Part shown: one piece after another, positions 46,670 to 47,500 of the stretch
Numbering within the stretch: the stretch's first letter is position 1
Layout of the letters: every line of letters starts with the position of its first letter
Assembly: GCA_016715405.1 (NCBI GenBank)
Contig: JADKAE010000022.1
Location: 1 to 47,500 of the forward strand
Length of the DNA: 47,500 nucleotides
Direction: 5' to 3'
Source of the DNA: Saprospiraceae bacterium
Lineage (GTDB): Bacteria; Bacteroidota; Bacteroidia; Chitinophagales; Saprospiraceae
Position numbers and translations under genes: made by a program
Notes under the pieces: generated by a model
The model's database searches: none
What the model was told of the DNA's origin: nothing
What the model saw: the letters and a program-made list of their open reading frames with translations, nothing else

Positions 46670-46785
46670 AGTTCTTTGAAGACGCTCGAGAGCGTCTTTA
46701 TATCGTTGACAAGATTGGGCGAGGTAAACGCCGTGGGGTAAAAGGGTAAATAACGTTTAGAAAAAGCATAGAGAAAAAAAATTTG

Positions 46786-47500
<715 letters not shown>

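Overview
The window looks like a chromosomal segment of a Bacteroidota bacterium, most likely in the Saprospiria (Saprospira/Lewinella/Haliscomenobacter type). The clues are several secreted proteins with type IX secretion (T9SS) C-terminal sorting domains of both type A and type B, promoter elements of the form TTG-N19/20-TAnnTTTG, an effector-associated domain, a type B ribosomal protein L31, choice-of-anchor L, WG-repeat and DUF7619-type surface proteins, and weak use of Shine-Dalgarno sites. This assignment is an inference from gene content; no 16S gene is present.

Layout. 1-5.1 kb: an RluA-like pseudouridine synthase (-), L31, a GlmU-like sugar nucleotidyltransferase, an SCO1-like lipoprotein, a GmhB-like phosphatase and a DUF1963 protein. 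5.3-13.5 kb: two divergent surface genes, a 14-repeat adhesin-like protein (-) and a choice-of-anchor L protein (+). 13.5-17.8 kb: a histidine kinase/response regulator pair, YebC, galactokinase and tRNA-Lys. 17.9-24 kb: an L-type-lectin/SprB-repeat secreted protein, a rhodanese lipoprotein, an ABC ATPase and small lipoproteins. 24.3-30.5 kb: a DEAD-box RNA helicase, a DUF547 protein, a NUDIX hydrolase followed by an EAD11-pseudokinase-globin protein, a YtxH/LEA-like helical protein and a low-molecular-weight phosphatase. 30.5-35.4 kb: convergent Kelch-repeat and DUF7619 secreted proteins. 35.5-46.4 kb: a conserved helical protein, PBP1A, a HEAT-cyclophilin lipoprotein, GcvT, a GbsR-type regulator, SerA, a small secreted protein, CvpA and a membrane protein. 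46.5 kb to the end: an rRNA operon on the minus strand (5S and the 3' part of 23S).

Three themes stand out. (1) The 26.5-28.2 kb gene joins an effector-associated domain, a kinase fold lacking its catalytic residues and what reads as a heme globin domain. This is the best candidate for an undescribed signalling or conflict component. (2) Many intergenic gaps hold short tandem repeats of 7-9 bp units, often arranged as two mirrored (reverse-complement) arms around a short centre. The words differ between loci, but the architecture recurs. At two loci a predicted promoter lies in the centre. (3) Sixteen genes are broken, fifteen by one- or two-base indels (mostly in homopolymers) and one by a single TGG-to-TAG change. 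After correction every broken gene has a length divisible by three and a continuous family match, so most breaks are probably consensus errors in the assembly. I annotate these genes as single CDSs and give the likely break point.
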